Shown here: piece after piece, positions 14,566 to 14,571 of the stretch
How positions within the stretch are numbered: position 1 is the stretch's first letter
Layout: each line of letters begins with the position of its first letter
NCBI GenBank assembly: GCA_902783615.1
Contig: CACZRQ010000135.1
Location: 1 to 14,571, forward strand
Length of the DNA stretch: 14,571 bases
DNA from: an uncultured Bacteroidales bacterium
GTDB lineage: Bacteria; Bacteroidota; Bacteroidia; Bacteroidales; Bacteroidaceae
Direction of reading: 5' to 3'
The notes under the pieces: model-generated
What the model was told of the DNA's origin: nothing
Database searches by the model: none
The model's input: the letters and a program-made list of their open reading frames with translations, nothing else
Position numbers and translations under genes: made by a program

Positions 14566-14571
14566 AACTAT

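Overview
This window looks like chromosome from a member of the Bacteroidales (phylum Bacteroidota), most likely a Prevotella/Segatella or Bacteroides relative. The reasons are the gene content (DUF4254, DUF2723, a bacterial GH3-family protein, an acpP-fabF-rnc cluster), the near absence of Shine-Dalgarno sequences, and the promoters, which fit the Bacteroidota pattern TTTG - about 20 bp - TAnnTTTG instead of the sigma-70 type. The genus is inferred from the proteins only. No phage, plasmid, CRISPR array or insertion sequence was seen.

Layout. (1) 1-3026, envelope lipid/LPS block: a partial MsbA-like ABC exporter on the minus strand, divergent from a tightly overlapping plus-strand operon of DUF4254 protein, family 9 glycosyltransferase and WaaP/InaA-like lipopolysaccharide kinase, joined by ATGA overlaps. 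(2) 3021-3593, purN on the minus strand, whose stop codon overlaps the kinase stop in a palindromic CTATAG. (3) 3594-3810, a 217-bp divergent control region with good facing promoters for purN and acpP. (4) 3811-6076, the acpP-fabF-rnc operon (acyl carrier protein, ketoacyl-ACP synthase II, RNase III). (5) 6080-7093, a phosphofructokinase on the minus strand, 3 bp tail-to-tail from rnc and with an unusual phosphodonor-site sequence. (6) 7094-7232, a divergent AT-rich promoter region. (7) 7233-14406, a long plus-strand run of GH3-family adenylating enzyme, cysS, a very large DUF2723 membrane protein (probable GT-C glycosyltransferase) and a NodB-type polysaccharide deacetylase, with 4-bp gaps or a stop/start overlap. 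(8) 14442-14565, a minus-strand tRNA-Gln(TTG) followed by a rho-independent terminator.

How the genes work together: most of the window serves the cell envelope (acyl chains from AcpP/FabF, LPS core sugar transfer and phosphorylation, lipid export, a GT-C glycosyltransferase, a polysaccharide deacetylase), interleaved with housekeeping functions (purine synthesis, RNA processing, glycolysis, Cys-tRNA charging, tRNA-Gln).

The most unusual signal is a 7-bp tandem repeat (TCAATTG, with variants TCAATGG and TCAATCG) inside two adjacent coding sequences. It occurs in the DUF2723 gene (10592-10624, with a degenerate trace at 12267-12287) and twice in the deacetylase gene, as identical 25-bp copies at 13987-14011 and 14083-14107 around a 71-bp GC-rich spacer. 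Because 7 is not a multiple of 3 and the unit has no stop in this orientation, the repeat is open in all three frames. The copies are 96 bp (32 codons) apart, so recombination between them would keep the frame. It looks like a dispersed repeat that has entered genes without breaking them.
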